Of a stretch of 64,000 nt of DNA, positions 37,007 to 47,835 are shown piece after piece. The translations under genes and the position numbers were made by a program. Numbering within the stretch: the first letter of the stretch is position 1; every line of letters begins with the position of its first letter. Origin of the DNA: Meiothermus granaticius NBRC 107808 (GTDB lineage: Bacteria > Deinococcota > Deinococci > Deinococcales > Thermaceae); assembly GCF_003574355.1 (NCBI RefSeq), contig NZ_QWLB01000013.1:1-64000 (forward strand), given 5' to 3'. The notes beneath the pieces were generated by a model. That model searched no databases, was not told the origin of the DNA, and saw nothing but the letters and a program-made list of their open reading frames with translations.

Positions 37007-38557
37007 TTAGGAAGCCCTCTCCAGCTCGGCCTTAAGCGCCAACGCCCGCTCGGCCAACCGCTCTCCCGCCTCGGCAAACGGCTGGAAGATCAGAGTGGCT
37101 CCCAGTTGCTCCAGTATGGGGTCTTCCTCGCGGTGGTAGCTGGTGGCCGCGATGATGCCCGCGAAACCTCGAACCTTCAGGGCCTGCACCCCCCGCAGTT
37201 TGGCCTCGAGGTCCGGCATGGTCAGCAACACCCCCTTCAGCCCCCGGAGCTCCAGGCGGTCCCACAGCTCGATGTCTTCGGCGTCTCCATAAAAGACCCG
37301 CCGCCCCTTGGCCAGGTGGCGCTCGAGCTTGTCCGGGTCCGCGTCGAGCCCCACCACCTGCTGCCCCTGGCGCTCGAGCAGCTTATAGGCCGCTCCTCCA
37401 GTCCGCCCCATCCCCACAATCAGCCACTCGGCCCCCTCCAGGCGGGTGGGTTCGGCATCAGGGTGCACCCCTCGGCCCTCAAAGCGGGACAAGAAGGGCT
37501 CTAGGCGAACATACAGGGCATGCACCCCGCGGTTGAGCGGGGCCGCCAGGGCCAGCGAGAGCGCCACCAAAAGGCCCATCATGGGCCCCCAGCCCTCCGG
37601 CAAGATCTGGGCCTGAATGGCCGCCGCCACCGTGATGAGGGCGAATTCGCTGTAGCTGGTAAGGGCTGCGCTGGTCACAAAAGCCGTGCGCGAGCGCAGT
37701 CCAAACCCCACCAGCAGCCCAAAAAACAGCAGGGCCTTGAGGGGCAGCAGGAGCAGCAAGCCCAGCTCGAGGGGCATCTGGGCCAGCGAGGGCAGACCAA
37801 GCAACCCGATTTGCAAAAAGAAGGCCACCAAAAAGCCCTCCTTGAGGCCCCACAACGCCCGGGACAGCTCGGAGGTTTGCGGGTGTCCCGCCAGCGCAGC
37901 CCCCATCAGCAGCGCGCCCAGCTCCGAGGAAACACCCACGCTTTCCGCCAGCTGGGCTGCCCCTAGGGCCAAACCCAACCCGTACAGCAGGAGCAGTTCA
38001 TCGTGGCCGCTCCTCTCCAACACCCAGGCCACCAGCGGGCGCAAAAGCGGCAAGCCCAGCAAGAGCAGGGCCCACCAGGAGGGGGTTTTCACCCCAGCGT
38101 AGGCCAGCAGGCCCACCGCGATCACATCCTGCAGCACCAAGATGCCCACCGCGATTCGCCCATGAAAGGTGGAGAGCTCGCGCCGGTCTTCCAAGAGCTT
38201 GACCGCCAAGACGGTGCTCGAGAAGGCCAGGCCTGCGCCCACATAGAGCACCGGGGCACCCCCCAACCCCAACCCCAGCGCCAAAAGCCCCATCAGCAGG
38301 GCAAAGAGCAGGAAGTGCAGCCCCCCCACGCCGATAACCTGGGCCTGGACCAGGGTTTGCCAGCGCAGCTTGAGCCCCACCGTAAACAGCAGCAACAGCA
38401 CACCAAAATGCGCAATCTGGCTCAGCAGGGGCTCGGAGTGAAAACCAAACCCCCACAGCGCAAACCCGGCCCCTAGGTATCCCACCAAGGGCGGCAACCC
38501 GATGCGGCTCACCAGCAGCCCCAACAGATATGCAGTGCCCACCCAGAGCGCTTCCAC
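37007..38557 (-). CDS. Kef-type cation/proton antiporter with RCK domain
   Basis: A 516-residue CPA2 antiporter. Twelve or so hydrophobic segments fill residues 1-350 (GLPPLVGYLGAGFAL, GLAFSSTVLAVKLLED with the family's S-T/A-L core, HGRIAVGILVLQDVIAVGL, SSELGALLMGAALAG), followed by a TrkA-N/RCK nucleotide-binding domain from about 375 (WLIVGMGRTGGAAYKLLERQG, acidic LDADPDKLE). Likely K+ or Na+/H+ exchange gated by NAD(H). GTG start with a leaderless-type promoter. It follows mnmE after 32 bp on the same strand. Confidence 0.88.
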   Translation of the reverse strand: MEALWVGTAYLLGLLVSRIGLPPLVGYLGAGFALWGFGFHSEPLLSQIAHFGVLLLLFTVGLKLRWQTLVQAQVIGVGGLHFLLFALLMGLLALGLGLGGAPVLYVGAGLAFSSTVLAVKLLEDRRELSTFHGRIAVGILVLQDVIAVGLLAYAGVKTPSWWALLLLGLPLLRPLVAWVLERSGHDELLLLYGLGLALGAAQLAESVGVSSELGALLMGAALAGHPQTSELSRALWGLKEGFLVAFFLQIGLLGLPSLAQMPLELGLLLLLPLKALLFFGLLVGFGLRSRTAFVTSAALTSYSEFALITVAAAIQAQILPEGWGPMMGLLVALSLALAAPLNRGVHALYVRLEPFLSRFEGRGVHPDAEPTRLEGAEWLIVGMGRTGGAAYKLLERQGQQVVGLDADPDKLERHLAKGRRVFYGDAEDIELWDRLELRGLKGVLLTMPDLEAKLRGVQALKVRGFAGIIAATSYHREEDPILEQLGATLIFQPFAEAGERLAERALALKAELERAS

Positions 38558-38564
38558 AGGGTTC

Positions 38565-38570
38565 AGTGTA
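38565..38570 (-). promoter_or_regulatory. -10 box of the Kef-type gene, leaderless spacing
   Basis: TACACT on the minus strand, 7 bases before the GTG at 38557. It lies inside the 32-bp gap after mnmE. Confidence 0.5.
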
Positions 38571-38589
38571 CGGGTTTGCGGAGTGAAGG

Positions 38590-39900
38590 TTACTTCCCCA
38601 CACAGAAGTTGCGAAACACCCGCTCAATTACCTCGTCAGAGACATTCTTTCCGAGAATGGAGGCCAGGGCCTCGAGCGCCCCCTCGATGGACAGACCGGC
38701 CAGATCCTCCGGGGCCTCGAGCGCTTCGCACAAGTAGGCCTCGGCTCGGGCCAGGGCTTCCGCCTGGCGCTCGTTGGTGATCCAAACCTCCCCCTCAGGA
38801 GCGTCCCGCAGCAGGCGATCGTGAATCGCCCGGCGCAGCTCCTCGAGACCGGCCCCGGTAGCGCTCGAGACCGGCAGAAACCCCTGGGTATCCCAAACCG
38901 CCGGTAAATCCGCTTTGGTCGCCACCTTGAGGCTGCGCTCCCAGGGCAGGGCGGGGGGGGGAAGCTGGGGCTGGCTCGAGTCCGCCAGGTACAGAATCAG
39001 ATCGGCTTCTCGGGCAATCTGCAAGGCCCGCTCCACCCCGCTCTTCTCGACCGGATCCTCAGTCGGGCGCACCCCGGCTGTGTCCACCGCGGTAACCGGG
39101 ACTCCAGCAATCTCCAGGGGGGCCTCGAGGTAGTCGCGGGTGGTTCCGGGAATCGGGGTCACAATGGCCCGGTCATACCCCAGCAAGGCATTGAGCAAAC
39201 TGGACTTGCCCGCATTGGGGGCCCCCACCAGCGCGATTCGGGCCCCACGCTGGGCAATACGCCCGGCTGGGGCGGTGGCCAGCAAGCGGCGAACCTCCCC
39301 CAGAATCGGCTCGAGCCGCCCCCGAATTTCAGCCGGTTCCACCCCCTCTTCCGGGTAGTCCAACCAGGCCTGAATATGCGCCAACAGGTCAAAAAGCCCT
39401 TCCGATAGGGCCTGGATTTTATTCGAAAGCCCCGCGCTCAACCCCCGCAGCGCTTGCCGCCGGGCCGCATCCGACTCCGACTCCACCAAACTCAGCACCG
39501 CCTCCGCCTGGGCTAAATCCATCCGCCCACTGATATAGGCCCGCAAGGTAAACTCCCCTGGCCCCGCCGGGCGGGCTCCCGCCTCGACGAGCGCCTGCAA
39601 AACCTTGCGCAAGACCGCAGGCGAGCCGTGGGTGTGCAGCTCAGCGCTGTCCTGCCCGGTGTATGAATGGGGGGCACGAAACACCAGCAGGAGCGCCTCA
39701 TCCAGAACCTCCCCATCTGCGCCGAGAATCTTGCCATAGGTAAAGGAATTGAGCTTTAGCTCGAGCGGGTTTTTGCCCTTCCACAAACCTGCAACCAGCT
39801 CAATGCTGCCCTCCCCCGAAACCCGCACAATCCCCACCGCCCCCTTACCCGGCGGGGTAGCGATGGCTGCAATGATGTCTTGAAGTGAAGGCAGCGGCAT
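38590..39900 (-). CDS. mnmE: tRNA uridine-5-carboxymethylaminomethyl modification GTPase
   Basis: With MnmG it modifies U34 of some tRNAs. 436 residues from the ATG at 39900 (MPLPSLQDIIAAIATPPGKG, the family start); a longer frame upstream is not supported. N-terminal folate-binding part, then helices, then the inserted G domain: G1 GAPNAGKS, G3 DTAGV, G4 TKADL. The C-terminus ends in the required CxGK motif (FCVGK). Promoter not evident. Confidence 0.95.
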   Translation of the reverse strand: MPLPSLQDIIAAIATPPGKGAVGIVRVSGEGSIELVAGLWKGKNPLELKLNSFTYGKILGADGEVLDEALLLVFRAPHSYTGQDSAELHTHGSPAVLRKVLQALVEAGARPAGPGEFTLRAYISGRMDLAQAEAVLSLVESESDAARRQALRGLSAGLSNKIQALSEGLFDLLAHIQAWLDYPEEGVEPAEIRGRLEPILGEVRRLLATAPAGRIAQRGARIALVGAPNAGKSSLLNALLGYDRAIVTPIPGTTRDYLEAPLEIAGVPVTAVDTAGVRPTEDPVEKSGVERALQIAREADLILYLADSSQPQLPPPALPWERSLKVATKADLPAVWDTQGFLPVSSATGAGLEELRRAIHDRLLRDAPEGEVWITNERQAEALARAEAYLCEALEAPEDLAGLSIEGALEALASILGKNVSDEVIERVFRNFCVGK

Positions 39901-39966
39901 AGGTTTCTGGCCAAGGCTCCATCCCCATTGGGGGAGCTTCCAGCCAACTTTACCGCAAAACCCAGA

Positions 39967-39992
39967 ACCCCTTGCCTCAATGGGCAAGGGGT
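39967..39992 (-). terminator. terminator of the CuAO-N-like gene operon
   Basis: ACCCCTTGCC - TCAATG - GGCAAGGGGT (39967-39976 and 39983-39992), 10-bp stem, located 21 bp past the stop at 40013 of the minus-strand gene and ahead of mnmE. Confidence 0.7.
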
Positions 39993-40012
39993 CCCCTTAG
40001 GTGTCACTTGAC

Positions 40013-40696
40013 CTAAAAACTCACCCGAATGTCCTTGCTGCCGGTGTCGCCATACTCACCCACCCGCAGCACCAAGGCCTTGACCTCAGTGCCCTTGGGC
40101 ACCGAAAACACCACCGCAAAGTTCAGGGCCGCCCCCGGCAGCAGGGTGAAGCCGCCGCCGGTGTTGGTGCCGCTGGGGCTGTCGTAGGCGATGGGCGGAA
40201 ACGAGCGCCCATCGGCCCCGGCCAGGGCGGTGTTGCCGGGGTTGTTCACGCTCAGCGAGGGGGCCACCGTGCCCGACTGCTTGGCGTTCTTGAGCAGGCC
40301 AGTCACCACCACCAGCTCCTCTTCGGCGCTGCGGGGCTGGATGGCCAGGTTGTTCTTGTCGAAGCGGGTGGTGTAGCTCTCCATCCGCTCCACCTTTTGA
40401 ATTTGCACCCGGAAGAGCCCGGTCAGGATCTGATCCCCCACTTTGCCCTGGAACTGCCCGGCCAGTTGATTGGCCCCACCTGCAGCGCGAATCTCGTAGC
40501 CACCCTGCACCTTGACCACGGTCTGGCCCAGGGCTTTGGCCACATCGGCCAGCGGCACGTAGGCGGTGCCCTGCACCACGATCACCCGTGTGGAGGCCAC
40601 CTGCCCGTTCAGGATGAGCCGCTGGGCACTCTGGGCCAGCGCCAACAGCGAGAGACCCAGCGCCAGTACCAGGATTAATTTCCAAAGCTGCTGCAT
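40013..40696 (-). CDS. exported protein with copper amine oxidase-like N-terminal domain
   Basis: A 227-residue exported protein. Signal peptide MQQLWKLILVLALGLSLLALA; then a stalk/CuAO-N-type repeat (LILNGQVASTRVIVVQGTAYVPLADVAKALG) and a beta-rich C-terminal part with FNFAVVFSVPKG-like strands (NFAVVFSVPKGTEVKALVLR). This domain usually binds the cell wall or serves as a scaffold. Last gene of the protease operon, 9 bp after its neighbour, and followed by a terminator. Confidence 0.65.
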   Translation of the reverse strand: MQQLWKLILVLALGLSLLALAQSAQRLILNGQVASTRVIVVQGTAYVPLADVAKALGQTVVKVQGGYEIRAAGGANQLAGQFQGKVGDQILTGLFRVQIQKVERMESYTTRFDKNNLAIQPRSAEEELVVVTGLLKNAKQSGTVAPSLSVNNPGNTALAGADGRSFPPIAYDSPSGTNTGGGFTLLPGAALNFAVVFSVPKGTEVKALVLRVGEYGDTGSKDIRVSF

Positions 40697-40705
40697 GTTT
40701 TCCTC

Positions 40706-41236
40706 CTACCTAAACTTCTGTACCCGTTCAATGACGGCCAGGGCCCACTTGCGGTAGCCTTCGGGATCCATGCTGCTGTTGGTGAGCAAAAAAGCATATT
40801 CGCGGTAGCGGAAGGCCAGGCTGAAGACTGGCTGGCTCTGGTCGCCGCGAAACAACCCAGCCTCGTCCCCCACGTTTAGGCCCACCCAACTGGAGGCCCC
40901 CTTGCGGAGTTCCCCCAGCCAGTGTTGGGCCCCCTGGGGGCTGCTGCGGAAGTATTGCAGTTGGGTAACCCCACCGGACAGGTTGTGAATACAGTAGGAC
41001 ATGGACTGCACCGAGCCGATGGCCTGTGCCATGGCCTGGGCCACCGCCTGTCCGCCACTGCCGCTCAGGGGCTTGCCGTCCTGCAAAAGACCTTCGTTGC
41101 TCATCACGAAGCCCACCGAGCCCAGGGCGTTGGGGGTGTTGCCCTGGTTGAAAATACCCATCAGGTAGCAAGGGTGGGGGTCTTTCTGGGCCAGGGCAAA
41201 GCCCAGCAGCAAAGCGATAAACCAGAATCTGCGCAT
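40706..41236 (-). CDS. exported protein, unknown
   Basis: A 176-residue exported protein with signal peptide MRRFWFIALLLGFALA and mature part starting QKDPHPCYLMG. A Cys pair (PCYL, YCIHN) may form a disulphide. No family recognised. It ends in a helix WALAVIERVQKF. Co-transcribed with the subtilase (16 bp gap) and the CuAO-N-like protein. Confidence 0.6.
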   Translation of the reverse strand: MRRFWFIALLLGFALAQKDPHPCYLMGIFNQGNTPNALGSVGFVMSNEGLLQDGKPLSGSGGQAVAQAMAQAIGSVQSMSYCIHNLSGGVTQLQYFRSSPQGAQHWLGELRKGASSWVGLNVGDEAGLFRGDQSQPVFSLAFRYREYAFLLTNSSMDPEGYRKWALAVIERVQKFR

Positions 41237-41252
41237 AATGGTTCTCCCTTAC

Positions 41253-43847
41253 CTACGGCCCGCCCACGCCCAGTTGCAGGTTGTAGGGCACCAGCGGCAG
41301 GCGCACCGAGCCATCGGTAAACTCACCCGTGCGTAGTACCTCCACCACGTACTGAACGGCGGGCAGGCTGCTCAGGTCTATGCGCTCGCCTTCGGGCCCA
41401 CCCCCTGGGGTGCTGAAGGGCTGGCCCTCGGCCACCTTGTTGCCACTCAGGTTGTAGAGGTTGAGATGGAGGCCCTCGCCACCGAGCTGCACGCTGCGGA
41501 TGTCCACATTGCGCTCGAAGATGAAGCCCTCTCGCACCCCTTTGAGGAAGCGTATACCGGGGTCGCCGGGGTTGATCCACCACAAATTGAGCGAGCCAAA
41601 GATGGTGATCAGGGGGGGTATGGGAGGGCTGAATGCGCCCAAGCCAAAGGCATATTTGCCCACCTCGCCCGCACTGGCCGAGACCTTGACGGTATAGCTC
41701 GCAGTGCCGCTGGGGAAGGTATAGACCGGCAGGCTGCTGCAATCCGGGCCGGTGGAGCCCACAAACACCTCGTTGTTGCCCCCGTCGAAGATGCGCACCG
41801 TGAGGGGGACGTCGGTGGAGAGGATGTTGAAAATAAAAGGCTTGGAGCTGCTGGCGGTGGCGGTGAAGCGGTAGTAGTCCACGTCGTTGCTCACGTGCAG
41901 GGTGGCGCTGTAGCTGCCCTGACCTATACTGGCTGCGGTGTTGCCGGTCTCGTTGGGCTCCAGGGCATCGGGGTCAAGTGAAAAGGACTGTCGGGTGAAG
42001 AAGAAGTTGTAGGGCAACCGGGCTAGCGCCGAGAGGGTTAGCAGCGAGTTCCCCGGCGGGATGTCCACAATCAGATTGCGTCCGTTGGCGCTGGTTTTGT
42101 CGCTGATGAGCTGGGTATCGCCACAGCCCGACTCCTTCACCAGTCCATTGCCCAACGCCAGCTTGCCCAGCCCATCGGGGTAGTTGAAGATGAAGTTGAC
42201 CCGGCTGTAGCCTGGGGCATTCACCCGGTAGACGTCCTTATCGGCCCCGTTGTGCAGGTTGAGGTCGTAGGTGTTGCCAGGGGTGGGGGCAGTGGCCTGG
42301 GCGGGGGTGTTGTTGGGCTCGAGCCGGTCCGGATTCAAAAAATTCCCCGCCGCCTGGAGCACCGCCGCAAAGGCGTTCACGGAGTAGTTCACCTTGGGGT
42401 CGGGCGAGTTGCTGTACCCGGTCTGTTGCAGGATGTTCTTGACCTGGTTGGAAGTGAGGGCGGGGTTGTAGGCCCGCATCATGGCTGCGATTCCGGCAAT
42501 GAAGGGGGTGGAAGCGCTGGTGCCGCCAAAGGTGGTAAGCCCCAAAGACCCCATGGGGTTGTTGCCATAAACTGCGTGGATGTTGGTCGGCGCCCAGATG
42601 TCCACAAAAGAGCCGTAGTTGGAATAGGAGATCGCAGTGTTGCTGTTGTTAGCCAATGCTCCAACGCAGATCACCTTGTCCAGTACACACGGAGCCCACT
42701 CATAGTTCTGGCCATTGTTCCCGGCTGCCGCCACCATCACCAGGCCAGCCGCACCCGCATCCTCGAAGGCGTTGTAAAAGCCGGTAGTCTCGAAGGCGAT
42801 CTTGCAGAAGGCATTATTGCCGCACATGGTGAAGCTCATCGAGATCACGTCGGCCCCCCAGCCAATGGCCGCGCGAACGGCGTGCTTGACTTGATAGAGG
42901 TCGGCGCTGGTTTTGAACAAAATGGGGTCGGCCACCTGCCCGCCCGTTCCCGCAGCGCCGGTACCGTTGTTCAACACCGAAAGGGCCACACTCGCCGCTC
43001 CCGTGCCGTGCCAGGGGCATCCACCTCCACCACAAGTCCAGGGGTTGGTTCCACCTGCGTTGTAGTCGCTGTCCACGAAGTCGTACTGCAGGGGGGTAGT
43101 GGGGAAATCGGCGCTCAAGCTGTTGCCCGCGCCGTCCAGCCAGAAGCCACCGTCCACGATGGCGACGCGGGGTCTGCGTGGCACGCTCCGAGCGGCCACG
43201 AACTGCCAGGCCCGCACCACGTTGGCCCGGCTGCCGGTGTCGCCGAACTCGGCCCAACTGAAAGCATCATTGCCGCTGCCTTCGTTGGTTCCCAGCATCA
43301 CGGTGTCCCCCGAGGCATCGCCCTGTCCTACGAAGTTGGCAGTAGCACCTTTTCCACCTGCTAGCTCGTGGGCCACCAATGCCAGCAGCTTGGCTCCGCC
43401 GTCGCTGGAAATTTTGAAGGTGCCGCCCAAACCGGCTTTTTCAGCGTCGGCCTTGAAGGTGGAAACGTCCAGCTTGCTGGGGTCTATCTTGACCAGGTAC
43501 TCGGTGGGCTGGGTGTACTTAGGGTCTAAAACGATTCCCGAGCCGGGTGGAGGTGCGGGCACAGTGTTGTTGGAGAGTATTACGCCACCGTAGTGATTGA
43601 GGAAGTCTTGAAGTTCGCTCTGGCTCTTGGGCGAGAACAGGACTTCATTGATGACAAAAGTGCTTTTCAAACCCTTCTCGTCCACCGCTGCCGCCAACGG
43701 GCGCGGCCCCTGGGGGCCATCGGGGAGGCTGGTGGGCTCGGGCTGCACGGTGGGGTCTACGGTGTAGTTGAAGGTTACGTTTGGGGGGCTGTTGCGCCCA
43801 CAAGCGGCCAACAAAGCCAGTAACAGAATCCAGACCAGATGCTTCAT
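41253..43847 (-). CDS. subtilisin-family (S8) serine protease, lipoprotein
   Basis: An 864-residue secreted protease with lipobox LLAACG (Cys about 16) after MKHLVWILLLAL. A propeptide region (60-200) is followed by the S8 catalytic domain with the triad Asp in RVAIVDGGFW, His in PWHGTGAASVAL and Ser in GGTSASTPFIAGIA; the oxyanion Asn lies in VAAAGNNGQ. Two PPC-type beta domains follow (LEPNNTPAQA ... and ALEPNETGNTA ...), then a C-terminal beta part. All catalytic residues are present. RBS AAAGGAG. Cys in pairs suggest disulphides. Confidence 0.9.
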   Translation of the reverse strand: MKHLVWILLLALLAACGRNSPPNVTFNYTVDPTVQPEPTSLPDGPQGPRPLAAAVDEKGLKSTFVINEVLFSPKSQSELQDFLNHYGGVILSNNTVPAPPPGSGIVLDPKYTQPTEYLVKIDPSKLDVSTFKADAEKAGLGGTFKISSDGGAKLLALVAHELAGGKGATANFVGQGDASGDTVMLGTNEGSGNDAFSWAEFGDTGSRANVVRAWQFVAARSVPRRPRVAIVDGGFWLDGAGNSLSADFPTTPLQYDFVDSDYNAGGTNPWTCGGGGCPWHGTGAASVALSVLNNGTGAAGTGGQVADPILFKTSADLYQVKHAVRAAIGWGADVISMSFTMCGNNAFCKIAFETTGFYNAFEDAGAAGLVMVAAAGNNGQNYEWAPCVLDKVICVGALANNSNTAISYSNYGSFVDIWAPTNIHAVYGNNPMGSLGLTTFGGTSASTPFIAGIAAMMRAYNPALTSNQVKNILQQTGYSNSPDPKVNYSVNAFAAVLQAAGNFLNPDRLEPNNTPAQATAPTPGNTYDLNLHNGADKDVYRVNAPGYSRVNFIFNYPDGLGKLALGNGLVKESGCGDTQLISDKTSANGRNLIVDIPPGNSLLTLSALARLPYNFFFTRQSFSLDPDALEPNETGNTAASIGQGSYSATLHVSNDVDYYRFTATASSSKPFIFNILSTDVPLTVRIFDGGNNEVFVGSTGPDCSSLPVYTFPSGTASYTVKVSASAGEVGKYAFGLGAFSPPIPPLITIFGSLNLWWINPGDPGIRFLKGVREGFIFERNVDIRSVQLGGEGLHLNLYNLSGNKVAEGQPFSTPGGGPEGERIDLSSLPAVQYVVEVLRTGEFTDGSVRLPLVPYNLQLGVGGP

Positions 43848-43862
43848 GCATGCTCCTTTCGG

Positions 43863-44039
43863 TTAGCGTAGGCCCTCTGTGGGCTGTGTGAGCTGGGCCT
43901 CGAGCCAGGCCACCAGCTCCAGGGGGCTTTCGAACTCGAGCACCTCCCCCGCCCGCTCGAGCCGAGCCTGCCAGGGGTGGGTTTCGTCCGGCGGCTGCAC
44001 GATAAGCCGGTACTCGCGCTTGGTTTCGTCATCCTCCAC
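43863..44039 (-). CDS. 58-residue protein ahead of the subtilase, unknown
   Basis: A short gene: GTG start at 44039 right after GGAGGTGAGGT (RBS with 6-base spacing), stop TAA at 43863, only 15 bp before the subtilase ATG. The acidic product has no signal peptide; it starts EDDETKREYRLIVQPPDE and ends LVAWLEAQLTQPTEGLR. It carries a Trp-Gln and a conserved-looking amphipathic helix, and CTCGAG-rich codons such as those of its neighbours. No Cys. Its role (regulator or propeptide-like inhibitor of the protease) is guesswork. Confidence 0.6.
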   Translation of the reverse strand: MEDDETKREYRLIVQPPDETHPWQARLERAGEVLEFESPLELVAWLEAQLTQPTEGLR

Positions 44040-44077
44040 ACCTCACCTCCTCGTGTGGGCCACCTTAGCAGGGGGGG

Positions 44078-44119
44078 CGTGGCAAGGGCGTGGCAAAACA
44101 AGACCCCCTGCAGGGGGGA
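44078..44119. repeat. direct repeat and palindrome upstream of the protease operon
   Basis: GGGCGTGGCAA occurs twice in tandem (from about 44078), and just after it comes the perfect 14-bp palindrome CCCCCTGCAGGGGG (44106-44119). It could be an operator or part of a hairpin. Apart from this nothing else was found in 44040-44180. Confidence 0.35.
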
Positions 44120-44181
44120 TCTTTCCCGGTCGGGTGATAGGAGGGGTTAGATCATCGGCCTGCGCCCGGCGGCCCCTTCAT

Positions 44182-44224
44182 AAAAAAAGAGCAGCTTGCC
44201 TAAAGCGAGCTGCTCCGGTTTTTT
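44182..44224 (-). terminator. terminator of the acyl-CoA dehydrogenase gene
   Basis: GAGCAGCTTGC - CTAAA - GCGAGCTGCTC (44189-44199 and 44205-44215), 11 bp with one G-T pair, flanked by A7 on the left and T6 on the right. A strong intrinsic terminator working on both strands. Confidence 0.85.
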
Positions 44225-44240
44225 AGGGTCAAAGGAATCC

Positions 44241-45437
44241 CTACCCCCTCGAGCCCACCGCCTCCTTTTTGGGGCTCTCCCCCAGCGCATTCTCACCGGT
44301 AAACTCGCGCCCCAGAATCAGGGTATGGATGTCGTGGGTGCCCTCGTAGGTGTCCACGGTTTCCAAGTTCAGCATATGGCGGATGCTGTGGTACTCGAGG
44401 GTAATCCCACTCCCACCCAGAATCTCCCGCGCAGCCCTGGCCCCGTTCAAGGCTGCCCGCACATTGTCCCGCTTGCCCAACGAGACCTGCGCGGGCTTGA
44501 GCTTCCCGGCATCTTTGAGCTGGGCCAGGCGCCAGGCCAGAAGCAGGCCTTTGGTGTGGTCAGAAGCCATGCGCACCAGCTTCTCCTGCACCAGCTGGCG
44601 GCTGGCAATGCTGGAGCCGAAGGTGGTACGGCTTTTGGCGTACTCCAGGGCCTCGGTGTAGACCGCCTCCAAAGCCCCCAGCGCTCCCCAGGCAATCCCG
44701 TAGCGGGCTTGGGTAAGGCAGGAAAGCGGGCCCTTGAGGCCCTGCACCCCCGGCAGCATCGCGCTGGCTGGAACCCGCACGTCCTCGAGCACCAGCTCGC
44801 TGGTCACCGAAGCCCGCAGCGAAATCTTGTGCTGGATTTTATTGGCTTTGAACCCCGGGGTATCGGTGGGGACGATGAAACCCCGCACCACCCCCTCGTC
44901 GTCTTTGGCCCAGATCACCGCGATCTGGGCCAAGTTGCCGTTGGTAATCCACATCTTGGAGCCGCTCAGCCGGTAGAAATCCCCATCCCGACGGGCTCGA
45001 GTTTTCATGTTGCCGTCGGGGTCCGAGCCGCCATCGGACTCGGTCAGGCCAAAGCAGCCCACATACTCCCCGGTAGCGAGCTTGGGCAGGTATTCGCGCT
45101 TCTGCTCTTCCGAGCCGAAAGCGTAGATGGGGTACATCACCAGGCTGGACTGGACGCTGCAAAAGCTGCGCAGGCCGGAGTCTATGCGCTCGAGCTCATA
45201 GGCCACCAAACCATAGCTGGCCGCGCTGGCCCCCAGACCCCCGTACTCGGTAGGGATGGTCGGCCCCAGAAAGCCCATCTCACCGAACTTGCGGATCAGG
45301 TGGGTGGGGAACTCCGCGTTCTCCCACCACCGGTTGATGTGCGGCAAGCATTCAGCCTCGAGGAACTTGCGTGCAGCCCGTCCAATTTCGCGCTCTTCCG
45401 CGGTCAGCAGTTCCGAGACCTGTAGGAAATCAAACAT
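44241..45437 (-). CDS. acyl-CoA dehydrogenase, glutaryl-CoA dehydrogenase-like
   Basis: A 398-residue FAD enzyme. Family motifs: CFGLTESDGGSDP (FAD), KMWITNGNLAQIAVIWA, SSIASRQLVQEKLVRM and, near the C-terminus, the base Glu in TVDTYEGTHDIHTLILGREFTG. The set (VDTYEGTHDIH, GSDPDGNMKTRA) is that of glutaryl-CoA dehydrogenases. The ATG at 45437 (MFDFLQVSELLT) is preferred over a longer frame at 45578, as family proteins begin here and the extra 47 residues overlap the rel promoter region. Confidence 0.88.
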   Translation of the reverse strand: MFDFLQVSELLTAEEREIGRAARKFLEAECLPHINRWWENAEFPTHLIRKFGEMGFLGPTIPTEYGGLGASAASYGLVAYELERIDSGLRSFCSVQSSLVMYPIYAFGSEEQKREYLPKLATGEYVGCFGLTESDGGSDPDGNMKTRARRDGDFYRLSGSKMWITNGNLAQIAVIWAKDDEGVVRGFIVPTDTPGFKANKIQHKISLRASVTSELVLEDVRVPASAMLPGVQGLKGPLSCLTQARYGIAWGALGALEAVYTEALEYAKSRTTFGSSIASRQLVQEKLVRMASDHTKGLLLAWRLAQLKDAGKLKPAQVSLGKRDNVRAALNGARAAREILGGSGITLEYHSIRHMLNLETVDTYEGTHDIHTLILGREFTGENALGESPKKEAVGSRG

Positions 45438-45570
45438 GGGAAACCTCACCCTCCAGTTTACAAAACCGGGGCCGGGCACACCCTGATAGGGGGCGGGTTC
45501 TCTTTCGCGGGGAGCAACCCCTTCCGCCACGGAAAAAGGGAATGCCGTAGGGGTTACGGGGGTGGGGTCG

Positions 45571-45599
45571 TTGGTCATGATCCCCTAAAGTGCTAGACT
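45571..45599 (+). promoter_or_regulatory. promoter of rel, leaderless spacing
   Basis: TTGGTC (45571-45576), exactly 17 bases, TAGACT (45594-45599), 7 bases before the GTG start at 45607. Confidence 0.7.
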
Positions 45600-45606
45600 T
45601 ATCAAA

Positions 45607-47829
<2,223 letters not shown>

Positions 47830-47835
47830 AGTGGC

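Noticed and set aside
42252-43364. 370-codon open frame on the plus strand
   Set aside because: Antisense to the subtilase; Gly/Val-rich shadow with no motif.
43844-44101. 85-codon open frame on the minus strand
   Set aside because: Overlaps the 58-residue gene at 43863-44039 in another frame; basic Ser/Trp-rich composition and no RBS. The 58-residue frame has an RBS and operon-like spacing.
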